NCBI GenBank assembly: GCA_002315555.1
Contig: DCHF01000014.1
Coordinates: 49,004-113,003 of the forward strand
From: Lachnospiraceae bacterium UBA1759
Lineage (GTDB): Bacteria > Bacillota > Clostridia > Lachnospirales > Lachnospiraceae
Direction: 5' to 3'
DNA length: 64,000 nt
Under the pieces are notes generated by a model that saw nothing but the letters and a program-made list of their open reading frames with translations, made no database searches and was not told where the DNA came from. The translations under genes were made by a program, and so were the position numbers. Positions 1 to 7,734 of the stretch are shown piece by piece (the first letter of the stretch is position 1; each line of letters starts with the position of its first letter).

Positions 1-757
1 GATAGTAATAGAGCCTTGATGCATTACTAATTGATGTTACTTGCGTATAGCTTCCATCCGTCCTATAAGAATTCGAATTAGGCATCCAATAAATATTACT
101 GGTTGTCGCCGAATACCAGGCATAAGAATGGCAATTAAACTTGTAAGTAGAACGACATACCACAGTTGCATTCGGATAATATGAAATAAAATAATTATCT
201 GTCTCATTAAGTTCTTCATAGTCAAGTTCGTTATGTATCTCTACATAAACACTGGTGCCCCTTGGCGTATATACACTCGTAGAAGATGCCATAACCTGCT
301 GCGGTACTAAATAGTTATACAGATCCTCGATAATCAGCGGGGCAATAGCTATTGATACCTCCGGAGCATTAAGTTTACTTTTTATCACTTCAATGTTACT
401 TTTAGCATTTTCAACTATCTCTGTCGCATCACTTCGTTGAATAAACAATTCTAATGCCGTACAATAACCTGACACCTGCTCTATTCCCTTAATTGGTGAA
501 TCATATGCTAATATGTCTCCAATCAGAGGATACTCTAATACCACAATTAACAGATCCTCTGTCATGTAATATTCCAATATTTCAGCATCGATTTTACAGG
601 CCTCTACCATCTCATCATGGGTATTGAATGTTTTCCAGACCTCACTTTCACAATTTATTGGATATAGTGTTTCTTCTGCATTATTGGCAGCAGCAGAATA
701 TATTGATAATACGAAACCCAATATAATTCCAATTGTAATAATCATCACTTTTTTCAT
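1..757 (-). CDS. secreted protein with NCHSYAW motif, truncated by window edge
   Basis: Reading leftward from ATG at 757 the frame is open for 252 codons to the window edge, so the C-terminus is missing. The start has a good ribosome binding site (AAGGAG about 8 nt upstream). Residues 1-24 form a signal peptide (Lys-Lys, hydrophobic stretch, cleavage near AAA-NN). Residues 25-195 match nothing I recognise. From about residue 200 comes a conserved-looking block with NCHSYAW (Cys209, His210), then NIYWM and TDGSY. I recall this block from uncharacterised exported proteins of Firmicutes. The adjacent Cys-His hints at a thiol hydrolase-like site, which is inference. The gene is A+T-richer than its neighbours. 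Function unknown. Confidence 0.75.
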   Translation of the reverse strand, partial: MKKVMIITIGIILGFVLSIYSAAANNAEETLYPINCESEVWKTFNTHDEMVEACKIDAEILEYYMTEDLLIVVLEYPLIGDILAYDSPIKGIEQVSGYCTALELFIQRSDATEIVENAKSNIEVIKSKLNAPEVSIAIAPLIIEDLYNYLVPQQVMASSTSVYTPRGTSVYVEIHNELDYEELNETDNYFISYYPNATVVCRSTYKFNCHSYAWYSATTSNIYWMPNSNSYRTDGSYTQVTSISNASRLYYY

Positions 758-780
758 TTGATCAGTCTCCTTTTTTAAAT

Positions 781-809
781 ATGTTATCTTAACGGAATAT
801 TACCGTCAA
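781..809 (-). promoter_or_regulatory. sigma-A promoter for the secreted-protein gene
   Basis: On the minus strand TTGACG (809-804) and TAACAT (786-781) are separated by exactly 17 bp, and the -10 lies 24 bp before the start codon at 757. The rest of the 758-1017 intergenic stretch holds the terminator of the next gene and no credible ORF. Confidence 0.5.
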
Positions 810-944
810 TAATTATCATCGTCCATTCGCAAAACGTCGATTTTTGATATCTGATTTTTATGTTGCCCGATTGCAACCATCTGCAAGTTTCCGAATGTTC
901 ACTTGTCACACACACGAATAACGTTAACGGGTCTATCCTCACAA

Positions 945-992
945 CAAAAACAGCCCCTGCCAGCATGAAAACTCCACACCGCCAGGGGCTGT
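945..992 (-). terminator. intrinsic terminator after aldo/keto reductase gene
   Basis: Arms of 10 bp (950-959 and 983-992, ACAGCCCCTG and its complement) enclose a 23-nt loop. On the minus strand the stem is followed by a T run (TTTTTG), just past the stop codon at 1018. Confidence 0.7.
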
Positions 993-1017
993 ATCTTGAT
1001 TGATTCAGTTTTTAGAA

Positions 1018-2043
1018 TTAGCCAAGAAGCTTCTCAGTACCGATTTCAAGATCATTGAGGGTCTTGTTCAGAAGAGCCATTTCTTCAGCGGTCAGTTCCC
1101 ACTCGAAGGTCTTGCAGTTCTCAATAGCCTCAGCTGCGTTCTTAACACCGCAAAGAGCAGTACCAACGAAATCCTGCTGGGTGCTCCAGTTGATGGCAAC
1201 CTGAGCAACGGTCTTGCCGTGTGCTGCTGCGATGTTGTCCATGATAGCAAGGAGCTGCAGGAACTTATCGAAGTTATCCTGTCTGTAGAGCTTCTTGTAG
1301 AAACCACCACGGATGTCGCGCGGATTGAATTCCGGCTTCTCACGGATAGCGCCGGTCAGAAGGCCGGAACCCAGAGAACCATAGGTCATGCTGTCGATGC
1401 CCTTGGAATATGCCCACTTCATGAGGTCTTCCTGCTCACGGCTGACCATGGAGTACGGCGGCTGGATAACATCGATGTCAGCCCATTCCATCGCTGCTTC
1501 GATCTGCTCCTGAGAATGGTTAGACAGACCGATGTGCTTGATCAGGCCTCTCTGCTTCAAAACGTTCAGCGCAGACATGGTCTCAGCGACGTCGCAGGTC
1601 GGTGCCGGATAATGCAGGTAGTAGTAGTCGATGTAGTCGGTTTCCAGAAGCGCCAGAGACTGAGCAACTTCACGCATGACGTTCTTGAAGGTACCGTCAT
1701 TGTGAGCACGCATTGCCGGCTTTGCACTGTTCGGATTTAAACTGAACTTGGTGGAGATCAGGATCTTTTCACGATCGAAGTCCTTGATCGCATCGCCAAC
1801 GATGGCTTCGGATCTGCCCCAGCCGTAGCAGGGAGCGGTATCGATCAGGTTAATGCCGTTCTGAAGGCCTGCCTGGATCGCTTCAACAGCCTTGGTACGA
1901 GCTTCAAGAATGCCCTTTGTGGTGATCTTGCCGTTCTCATCCGGGGTAACATAACCGAATGCAGCAAGTGAACCGATACCCCAGGTACCGATAGCAAGTT
2001 CAGAAACTTTTTCATTCGAATTCTGGAACTGTTTATAACGCAT
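1018..2043 (-). CDS. aldo/keto reductase
   Basis: A 341-residue NAD(P)H-dependent aldo/keto reductase of TIM-barrel fold. Family features: the catalytic-Tyr segment DTAPCYGWGRSE, the barrel strand with YYYLHYPAP, the IKHIGLSNHS strand, and late AINWSTQQDF and CGVKNAAEAIE segments of the cofactor site. The frame opens at 2100, but MRYKQF at 2043 has AGGAGG 7 nt upstream, and a promoter -10 (TATAAT) overlaps the earlier ATG, so 2043 is the start. It stands alone between a promoter and a terminator. The substrate cannot be read from sequence; the fold suits small aldehydes, ketones or sugar derivatives. Confidence 0.9.
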   Translation of the reverse strand: MRYKQFQNSNEKVSELAIGTWGIGSLAAFGYVTPDENGKITTKGILEARTKAVEAIQAGLQNGINLIDTAPCYGWGRSEAIVGDAIKDFDREKILISTKFSLNPNSAKPAMRAHNDGTFKNVMREVAQSLALLETDYIDYYYLHYPAPTCDVAETMSALNVLKQRGLIKHIGLSNHSQEQIEAAMEWADIDVIQPPYSMVSREQEDLMKWAYSKGIDSMTYGSLGSGLLTGAIREKPEFNPRDIRGGFYKKLYRQDNFDKFLQLLAIMDNIAAAHGKTVAQVAINWSTQQDFVGTALCGVKNAAEAIENCKTFEWELTAEEMALLNKTLNDLEIGTEKLLG

Positions 2044-2098
2044 ATTTGTCCTCCTTAAGTGCAGCCTGCGCCGCAATTCTTCATTGCTAATTAAAGTC

Positions 2099-2127
2099 AT
2101 TATAGTCTGCGCAAAAAAATAAGTAAA
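2099..2127 (-). promoter_or_regulatory. sigma-A promoter for aldo/keto reductase gene
   Basis: On the minus strand TTTACT (2127-2122), 17 bp spacer, and a perfect TATAAT (2104-2099). It sits 56 bp upstream of the start at 2043. Confidence 0.6.
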
Positions 2128-2193
2128 CTATTATTTCAAATAAAAACGGGGAAAATAAAAGTGAAAACCGAGGTTTTATCGGCTTAAATCCTC

Positions 2194-2222
2194 TTGTTTT
2201 TTAACAATAATTATGCTATAGT
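2194..2222 (+). promoter_or_regulatory. sigma-A promoter for T-box/tyrS transcript
   Basis: TTGTTT (2194-2199), 17 bp spacer, TATAGT (2217-2222). Transcription would begin just before the first T-box stem. Confidence 0.6.
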
Positions 2223-2228
2223 AACGTT

Positions 2229-2500
2229 TACAATCGATAAAGCGATGAAGGAAACAAGTAGGATTTCAGCGGTTTTCAGAGAGCAGCCGGGTGGTGCGAG
2301 GCTGCAGCTTAAGATCTTCCGAATACATTCCGGAGCTGCTGACCGAACGGGAAACCCAGTAGGCTCAGACGGGTGCGCCCGAGACAGCGTCAGTGTGTGA
2401 CAGCACACGTTGAGAGATCCGCTCGCGAGACGGATCTGAACCAGAGGTGGTACCACGATATTTTCGTCCTCTGTCCCAGGCGGGGCAGAGGATTTTTTGA
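2229..2500 (+). promoter_or_regulatory. T-box leader (tyrosine specifier)
   Basis: A complete T-box riboswitch that senses uncharged tRNA and allows readthrough into tyrS. Stem I has the distal-loop signature (AGAGAG at 2278-2283, GGTGGTGCGAG at 2290-2300). The proposed specifier codon is TAC (2324-2326) inside GAATACATTCC, which reads Tyr and fits the downstream gene. The T-box sequence itself, GAGGTGGTACCACG, is at 2444-2457; its UGGU-type bulge would pair with the tRNA acceptor end. The competing terminator follows directly. Confidence 0.93.
2465..2499 (+). terminator. T-box regulated terminator
   Basis: A 10-bp stem (CCTCTGTCCC pairing with GGGGCAGAGG, one wobble) with a 4-nt loop, followed by ATTTTTTGA. 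The 5' arm overlaps the antiterminator, as expected for a T-box switch. Confidence 0.9.
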
Positions 2501-2514
2501 TGCAGAAGGAAATC

Positions 2515-2559
2515 AAACCATGAACAGGGCATTTTTACATGCAGTCTGTTCCATGGTTT
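2515..2559 (+). other. long hairpin downstream of the T-box terminator
   Basis: AAACCATGAACAG (2515-2527) pairs with CTGTTCCATGGTTT (2546-2559) with one bulged base. Inside, GCAT (2529-2532) pairs with ATGC (2539-2542) around TTTTAC. About 17 pairs in all, with no T tract, so it is not a simple terminator. It exists only in the antiterminated transcript. Confidence 0.55.
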
Positions 2560-2575
2560 CGATTTCTAAAGGAAC

Positions 2576-2701
2576 ATGAGCACGAAGTGCTGTTGCCCGA
2601 AGTGCAAATGTTTCCGTATATCGAGAGCTTCAAAGAAGCGAAGATACACGTTCTGCATCATCACCCGGACTCTATGGGAAACAAGTATTATTTCTGTTTA
2701 A
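2576..2701 (+). CDS. possible 41-codon Cys-rich small ORF before tyrS
   Basis: ATG at 2576 is preceded by AAAGGA at 5-nt spacing. The reading frame runs 41 codons to TAA (2699-2701), which overlaps the AAGGAGG of tyrS, so coupling to tyrS would be possible. It starts MSTKCCCPKCKCF, a dense cysteine cluster like a zinc-binding knuckle, followed by a basic stretch. There is no family match I know, and it is short enough to arise by chance in the long untranslated spacer between T-box and tyrS. Coding status is uncertain. Confidence 0.28.
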   Translation: MSTKCCCPKCKCFRISRASKKRRYTFCIITRTLWETSIISV

Positions 2702-2714
2702 GGAGGAAACACAC

Positions 2715-3932
2715 ATGGGTATTTATGAAGAACTTCAGGCCAGAGGCCTGATTGCCCAGGTTACCGATGAAGAACTCATCCGTGACCTTGTAAACAACGG
2801 TAAAGCCATTTTCTACATCGGCTTTGACCCGACCGCAGACAGCCTGCATGTAGGTCACTATATGGCACTCTGCCTGATGAAGCGTCTGCAGGAAGCAGGC
2901 AATAAGCCCATCGCCCTGGTAGGCGGCGGTACCGCAATGATCGGCGACCCGTCCGGCCGCAGCGACATGCGTAAGATGATGACCACGGAGATGATCGATC
3001 ATAACGTGGAATGCATCAAGAAACAGATGAGCCGTTTCATCGACTTCAGCGAAGGAAAGGCCCTTCTCGTCAACAACGGTGACTGGCTCCGCAATTTAAA
3101 CTTCCTGGATTTTATGCGCGACATCGGCCCGTGCTTCTCCGTCAATGACATGCTCCGCGCGCGCTGCTATGTTAACCGTCTGCAGACCGGCCTGTCCTTC
3201 CTGGAGTTCTCTTACATGCTGATGCAGGGCTACGACTTCTACCAGTTGTACCAGAATTACGGCTGTAATCTGGAGTTCGGCGGCGATGACCAGTGGTCCA
3301 ACATGCTGGCCGGCACCGAGATCATCCGTAAAAAGCTCGGCAAGGATGCTTCCGCAATGACCATCACGCTGCTCTTAAAGCATGACGGCACCAAGATGGG
3401 CAAGACCTCCGGCGGCGCACTGTGGCTGGATCCGGAAAAGACCACCCCCTTCCAGTTCTTCCAGTACTGGAGAAACGTGGATGACCAGGATGTCATGAAG
3501 TGCATCAAGATGATGACCTTCCTTACCCTCGATGAGATCGCGGAGATGGAAGCCTGGGATGACAGCCGCATCAACGAAAAGAAGGAGATCCTGGCTTACG
3601 AACTGACCAAACTCGTTCACGGCGAGGAAGAAGCACAGAAAGCAAAGGACGCTTCACGTGCACTGTTCTCCGGTGAGGGCGATGATTCCAACATGCCGAC
3701 CGCTGAGATCGAGAATGTTCCGGAGACCGGTATGGGTGTTATGGATATGCTCGTTGCTTCCAAGCTGGCGGCATCCAAGAGCGAGGCGCGCAGACTGATC
3801 CAGCAGGGCGGTCTGACCATCGACGGTGAGAAGATCACCAGCATCGATCACGTCGTAACGAAGGAAGCGCTGACCGAAGGCATCAAGGTCCGTAAGGGTA
3901 AGAAGGTATTCGTAAAGGTGCTTGCAAAATAA
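2715..3932 (+). CDS. tyrS: tyrosyl-tRNA synthetase
   Basis: A 405-residue class I synthetase that charges tRNA-Tyr. The HIGH-type motif is HVGH at residues 45-48; the KMSKS-type motif is KMGKT at 227-231; tyrosine-pocket segments such as GGDDQWSN lie between them. Residues about 340-400 form the C-terminal S4 RNA-binding domain (ASKSEARRLIQQGG). Length and order are normal for bacterial TyrS. The start has AGGAGG 8 nt upstream. Expression is controlled by the upstream tyrosine T-box, and the gene ends at a strong terminator, so it is monocistronic apart from a possible short ORF in its leader. Confidence 0.98.
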   Translation: MGIYEELQARGLIAQVTDEELIRDLVNNGKAIFYIGFDPTADSLHVGHYMALCLMKRLQEAGNKPIALVGGGTAMIGDPSGRSDMRKMMTTEMIDHNVECIKKQMSRFIDFSEGKALLVNNGDWLRNLNFLDFMRDIGPCFSVNDMLRARCYVNRLQTGLSFLEFSYMLMQGYDFYQLYQNYGCNLEFGGDDQWSNMLAGTEIIRKKLGKDASAMTITLLLKHDGTKMGKTSGGALWLDPEKTTPFQFFQYWRNVDDQDVMKCIKMMTFLTLDEIAEMEAWDDSRINEKKEILAYELTKLVHGEEEAQKAKDASRALFSGEGDDSNMPTAEIENVPETGMGVMDMLVASKLAASKSEARRLIQQGGLTIDGEKITSIDHVVTKEALTEGIKVRKGKKVFVKVLAK

Positions 3933-3943
3933 GTGCCGATCGC

Positions 3944-3980
3944 ATATAAAAAAGCCGCCATTGTGGCGGCTTTTTTATAT
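3944..3980. terminator. bidirectional terminator, tyrS / RNHCP gene
   Basis: A perfect 17-bp stem with a 3-nt loop; GC-rich core GCCGCCA/TGGCGGC is flanked by A and T runs on both sides, so it can end tyrS (plus) and the convergent gene whose stop is at 3985 (minus). Confidence 0.95.
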
Positions 3981-3984
3981 CAAA

Positions 3985-4437
3985 TCATTCCTCGTCCTTC
4001 TTCACGTCATAGCCCATCATGCGGGTCATATCCTCCAGACGCTCGATCGGGAACGGCGGGTTTGCGAGCGGCTTCACTGCGATGGACATGAGCTTCATCG
4101 GGTTGTCATCGCCGGCTACACGGTTGGAGCCCAGCGTGCCGCACTTCCGGCAGCGGTGGATGATGGCCCACTCTCCGTTATTGCGCACCCACACGGCGAT
4201 GGGTTCCATGACACCGCCGCAATCCGCGTCGCGGTCGCCGGGAACATTATCCACGTGCACGCTGTGCAGACAGTTTGGACAATGGTTCCGATGGTCGCTT
4301 CCCGCCCCCTCCGGCACCACTTCTCTACCACAGTTTTTACAGATGAACGTTTCCTCACAGGCATGGTCCATGTAATAACCCTTTTCCACCTGCTTGGCCT
4401 GCTCTCTCGCTTTTACTTTATCGCTATATTTGCTCAT
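3985..4437 (-). CDS. RNHCP domain protein
   Basis: A 150-residue cytosolic protein of the RNHCP family. Visible signature: FICKNCGREV, then RNHCPNCLHSVHVD, PGDRDADCGG, WAIIHRCRKCGTLGSNRVAGDDN. Three CxxC-type pairs and other cysteines suggest structural zinc binding. Biochemical function is not established for the family. The frame begins at 4494, but MSKYSD at 4437 has GGGAGTGG upstream and the earlier ATG has no ribosome binding site. It is transcribed divergently from glmS and convergently to tyrS. Confidence 0.85.
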   Translation of the reverse strand: MSKYSDKVKAREQAKQVEKGYYMDHACEETFICKNCGREVVPEGAGSDHRNHCPNCLHSVHVDNVPGDRDADCGGVMEPIAVWVRNNGEWAIIHRCRKCGTLGSNRVAGDDNPMKLMSIAVKPLANPPFPIERLEDMTRMMGYDVKKDEE

Positions 4438-4548
4438 AATTCCACTCCCACGGGTTGTTACCTGTATTTTATCAGCGGTTCCCCATTCTTTCAAGCGGGT
4501 TTTCCCGGATCGTTCTGTGAAAAAAGTTTTAAATTTGTTAAGAATACT

Positions 4549-4577
4549 TTACGTTCCGTTTTGTATCGTGTTATAAT
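4549..4577 (+). promoter_or_regulatory. candidate glmS promoter
   Basis: A perfect TATAAT at 4572-4577; the best -35 at 17-bp spacing is the weak TTACGT (4549-4554). It leaves a leader of roughly 90 nt before the glmS start at 4678. I saw no glmS ribozyme core in that leader. Confidence 0.5.
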
Positions 4578-4677
4578 ATTATTGTAATTGTTGAACTTAT
4601 CGTGCCGCGCTATTGACCGCAGTACGAAATAACAGGGGCTTTACTATTAAGTGATCATCCATAGGGGGATATCGAAT

Positions 4678-6516
4678 ATGTGTGGTATCGTTGGATACGT
4701 TGGCTTTCAGCAGGCCGCTCCGATCCTGCTTCAGGGCCTTTCAAAGCTGGAATACAGAGGATATGATTCCGCCGGCATTGCGGTGCGCGACGGTGAAAAG
4801 GATATAAAGGTCGTTAAGGCACGCGGACGTCTGCAGTCACTTTGCGACAAGACGGACGACGGCAAGGCGGTTCCGGGCTGCACCGGCATCGGCCATACCC
4901 GTTGGGCGACCCACGGCGAACCTTCCGAGACGAATGCGCATCCGCACATCACGGACGATGAGAACGTCACCGGCGTTCATAACGGCATCATTGAAAACTA
5001 TCAGGAACTGCGCGAAAAGCTGCAGCGTCACGGCTACACCTTCTACAGCCAGACCGACACCGAAGTCGCCATCAAGCTGATCGACTACTATTACAAAAAG
5101 TATAACCTCGGCCCGGTCGATGCCATCACCCGCACCATGGTCCGCGTCCGCGGTTCCTACGCGTTGGCCGTAATGTTCAAGGACTACCCGGGGCAGGTCT
5201 ACGCCGCAAGAAAGGAATCCCCGATGGTCATCGGACTCACGGAAGGTGAAGCTTTCCTGTCCTCCGATGTTTCCGTCCTTCTTTCTCATACTCGCAGCGT
5301 TTATTACGTCGGCAATCTGGAGCTCGCTTGCATGTCCGCAGGTGAAGTTCATTTCTATAACCTGGACGGCGATGAAGTGGAAAAGCAAACCACGGAGATC
5401 ACCTGGGACGCAGCGGCAGCTGAAAAGGGCGGCTTCAATCACTTTATGATGAAGGAGATCTTTGAACAGCCCGTTGCTATTGAAAACACGCTGAAGTCCC
5501 TGATCCCGGATGGCGCGATCGACTTCTCCGCACAGGGCATCGACGACGATTACCTGAAGAGCGTCCGCCGCATCGTGATCACGGCCTGCGGTTCCGCCTG
5601 GCACGTCGGCATGAGCGCACAGTACGTCATCGAGCAGCTGGCCCGCATTCCGGTCCGCGTGGAGCTTGCTTCCGAGCTGCGCTACCGCAATATGATCTTT
5701 GACAAGGATGACCTTGTTGTAATTATTTCCCAGTCCGGCGAAACCGCCGATAGCCTCGCCGCGCTTCGCGAAGCCAAGGAGAACGGTATCAAGACGCTCG
5801 CCGTGGTCAATGTGCTGGGAAGCACCATCGCCCGTGAAGCGGACATGGTCATCTACACGATGGCCGGCCCTGAGATCTCCGTCGCGACCACCAAAGCCTA
5901 CTCCACACAGCTTGTTGTCATGTACAGCCTGGCCGTTCAGATGGGTAAGGCGCGCGGCCTGATCGACGACACGGCCTACACCCATTACATCGAAGAACTG
6001 CGCGCGCTTCCCGGGAAGATCGAAAAGATCCTGGAAAACAAGGAGCGTCTCCAGTGGTTCGCCTCCAAATTTGCCGGTGCGCACGATGTCTTCTTCATCG
6101 GCCGCGGCATCGACTATGCAGTCAGCCTGGAAGGCAGCCTGAAGATGAAGGAGATCTCCTACATCCACTCCGAGGCCTATGCTGCCGGCGAACTGAAGCA
6201 CGGCACCATCAGCCTGATCGAGCCGGGCACGCTCGTCATCGGCGTCATGACTCAGCCGGCTCTCTACGAAAAGACACTGAGCAACATGATCGAATGCAAG
6301 GCGCGCGGCGCTTACCTGATGGCACTGACCGTCCACGGCAAGTACGAGATCGAAGACAGCGCAGAGTTCGCATTCTATATTCCGAAGTGCGATCCGGCCT
6401 TTGCCGGTTCCCTCGCCGTCATCCCGCTTCAGCTGATGGGTTATTACGTCAGCGTTGCCAAGGGCCTCGATGTCGATAAGCCCAGAAACCTGGCGAAGTC
6501 TGTCACAGTTGAATAA
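4678..6516 (+). CDS. glmS: glutamine-fructose-6-phosphate aminotransferase (isomerizing)
   Basis: A 612-residue enzyme making glucosamine 6-phosphate from fructose 6-phosphate and glutamine, the entry to UDP-GlcNAc and peptidoglycan. Mature Cys1 (after Met) begins CGIVGY of the Ntn glutaminase domain; GHTRWATHG and HNGIIENY are glutaminase motifs. Two SIS isomerase domains follow (CGSAWHVG and SQSGETADS; GRGIDYAVSLEGSLKMKEISYIHSEAYAAGELKHG). It ends in the usual AKSVTVE tail. The frame is open from 4651, but MCGIVGY must start at 4678 because Cys must be residue 2. The neighbour across the terminator is a GlmU-like acetyltransferase of the same pathway. Confidence 0.98.
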   Translation: MCGIVGYVGFQQAAPILLQGLSKLEYRGYDSAGIAVRDGEKDIKVVKARGRLQSLCDKTDDGKAVPGCTGIGHTRWATHGEPSETNAHPHITDDENVTGVHNGIIENYQELREKLQRHGYTFYSQTDTEVAIKLIDYYYKKYNLGPVDAITRTMVRVRGSYALAVMFKDYPGQVYAARKESPMVIGLTEGEAFLSSDVSVLLSHTRSVYYVGNLELACMSAGEVHFYNLDGDEVEKQTTEITWDAAAAEKGGFNHFMMKEIFEQPVAIENTLKSLIPDGAIDFSAQGIDDDYLKSVRRIVITACGSAWHVGMSAQYVIEQLARIPVRVELASELRYRNMIFDKDDLVVIISQSGETADSLAALREAKENGIKTLAVVNVLGSTIAREADMVIYTMAGPEISVATTKAYSTQLVVMYSLAVQMGKARGLIDDTAYTHYIEELRALPGKIEKILENKERLQWFASKFAGAHDVFFIGRGIDYAVSLEGSLKMKEISYIHSEAYAAGELKHGTISLIEPGTLVIGVMTQPALYEKTLSNMIECKARGAYLMALTVHGKYEIEDSAEFAFYIPKCDPAFAGSLAVIPLQLMGYYVSVAKGLDVDKPRNLAKSVTVE

Positions 6517-6546
6517 ACGATGAGATCGCAACAGTCAGGTGCTTCG

Positions 6547-6570
6547 GCGAAGTCGGTTACAACCGAATGA
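6547..6570 (+). pseudogene. in-frame echo of the glmS 3' end
   Basis: 54 bp after the corresponding glmS codons and in the same frame lies GCG AAG TCG GTT ACA ACC GAA TGA, coding AKSVTTE-stop, beside glmS AKSVTVE-stop (6493-6516). 18 of 24 bases match, and the changes keep the peptide except one residue. This looks like the remnant of a second, diverged glmS copy or a small tandem duplication. It could also be chance, as it is only 8 codons. Confidence 0.4.
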
Positions 6571-6587
6571 TCGGTGCCTGAAGTATG

Positions 6588-6625
6588 AAAAAGACCGGAT
6601 ATCTTACCAGGATATCCGGTCTTTT
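6588..6625. terminator. bidirectional terminator between glmS and glmU-like gene
   Basis: AAAAAGACCGGATATC pairs with GATATCCGGTCTTTT around a 7-nt loop. A and T runs on both flanks suit both converging transcripts. Confidence 0.92.
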
Positions 6626-6660
6626 GAGTTTTGCGGGAGAGGATGCTAAAGTCCGCAAGG

Positions 6661-7431
6661 TCAGCAGTCAGTTTCCGCCTTCCGCTGCTCCGCCTCAAGC
6701 TTCGTCTTCTTCACGATATACGCCTCCATCTTCGGCTTTGCGTATCCTTCGATGTTGGTCTGACGCTCACGCGCAATGCCCATATCGCCCGAGGGAACGT
6801 CCTTCGTGATCGTGCTGCCTGCCGCGGTATACGCGCCGTCGCCGATGGTGACCGGCGCCACCAGATTCGTATTGCAGCCGATGAAGCAGTAATCGCCGAT
6901 GGTCGTCCGGAACTTATCCTTACCGTCGTAATTGCAGGTCACGGTGCCACAGCCAAAGTTGCAATACTTGCCCACGTCGCTATCGCCGATGTACGTCAGA
7001 TGGCTGACCGTATTGCCGCGCGCGAAGTTGGAATTCTTGGTCTCCACATATGCGCCGAGGTGAACACCGTAATCCGTCACCGTATTCATACGAACATGTG
7101 TAAACGGTCCGATGTTATTCTTCTCTCCGATCTTTGAGCCGTAGATCTGGCTCGCATTGACCGTCGTCCCCGCGCCGATCTCACTGTCCTCGATCAGCGT
7201 GTCCGGTCCGATGACACATCCCGCCGCGATCTTTGTGGTGCCGCGCAGAATGCAGCCCGGAAGGATCACAACGCCTTCTGCGATCTCCACCGTCCGGTCG
7301 ATCCGCACGTTCCGGTCCGTAATGACCACGCCCGCTGCGATAGCATCGAGCACGATCTCCAGATTTTCATTCTCAGCTGCCGTAAGCTTTGCAAGCGCTT
7401 CCTCACGAACGGCGGTATTCATTTCCTGCAT
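6661..7431 (-). CDS. stand-alone GlmU-type N-acetyltransferase (left-handed beta-helix)
   Basis: A 256-residue protein that matches the C-terminal acetyltransferase half of GlmU and lacks the N-terminal uridylyltransferase. Residues about 35-215 are hexapeptide repeats (for example GCVIGPDTLIEDSEIGAG). GlmU active-site segments are present: THVR, ETKNS, SHLTYIGDSDVG, TCNYDG. The expected reaction is acetyl-CoA plus glucosamine 1-phosphate to N-acetylglucosamine 1-phosphate. The start at 7431 has AAGGAG 6 nt upstream; the longer frame to 7473 does not. It ends at the terminator shared with glmS. Another sugar-N-acetyltransferase role is possible. Confidence 0.85.
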   Translation of the reverse strand: MQEMNTAVREEALAKLTAAENENLEIVLDAIAAGVVITDRNVRIDRTVEIAEGVVILPGCILRGTTKIAAGCVIGPDTLIEDSEIGAGTTVNASQIYGSKIGEKNNIGPFTHVRMNTVTDYGVHLGAYVETKNSNFARGNTVSHLTYIGDSDVGKYCNFGCGTVTCNYDGKDKFRTTIGDYCFIGCNTNLVAPVTIGDGAYTAAGSTITKDVPSGDMGIARERQTNIEGYAKPKMEAYIVKKTKLEAEQRKAETDC

Positions 7432-7615
7432 AATTTCTCCTTTTTGCTCCCGGAACCGGAGGAGTCCTCGCACTACCGAGCGGCTGTAAGCCCTATATAC
7501 TTATCAAAATAGTAGGTTTTGTTTGTTTTCGTTTTTATAATCATAAACAATATTCCGAGAATTTGCAAGCAGCCTTTATTTTTCCTTATTTTTCGGCATT
7601 TTTTTGCGGAAATGT

Positions 7616-7643
7616 TTGAAATATCCTGTATTTTTGCTATACT
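7616..7643 (+). promoter_or_regulatory. promoter of the SAM-hydrolase/ECF run
   Basis: TTGAAA (7616-7621), 16-bp spacer, TATACT (7638-7643). The leader to 7735 is about 85 nt and includes a small hairpin CGTCC-CTTC-GGACG (7696-7709). No known riboswitch was recognised in 7474-7734. Confidence 0.65.
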
Positions 7644-7734
7644 TAATATGATCCGCGGAAATAGCACGAACAAGCCGGCCGCGGCCGCATGAGACCGTCC
7701 CTTCGGACGATTTCACAAATGGATAGGAGTTTTT

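Noticed and set aside
784..966. A 60-codon minus-strand ORF in the 758-1017 gap
   Set aside because: No ribosome binding site; its start lies inside a terminator stem and its end runs into the promoter of the next gene.
2373..2751. Two plus-strand ORFs of about 70 codons overlapping the T-box and tyrS start
   Set aside because: One runs through the T-box terminator and the other through the tyrS start in another frame; neither has a good ribosome binding site.
4578..4677. glmS ribozyme in the glmS leader
   Set aside because: The leader is only about 90-100 nt and I could not find the conserved ribozyme core, so none is claimed.
4837..6531. A 564-codon minus-strand frame opposite glmS
   Set aside because: Shadow of the strongly biased third codon positions of glmS; no domain and no start signal.
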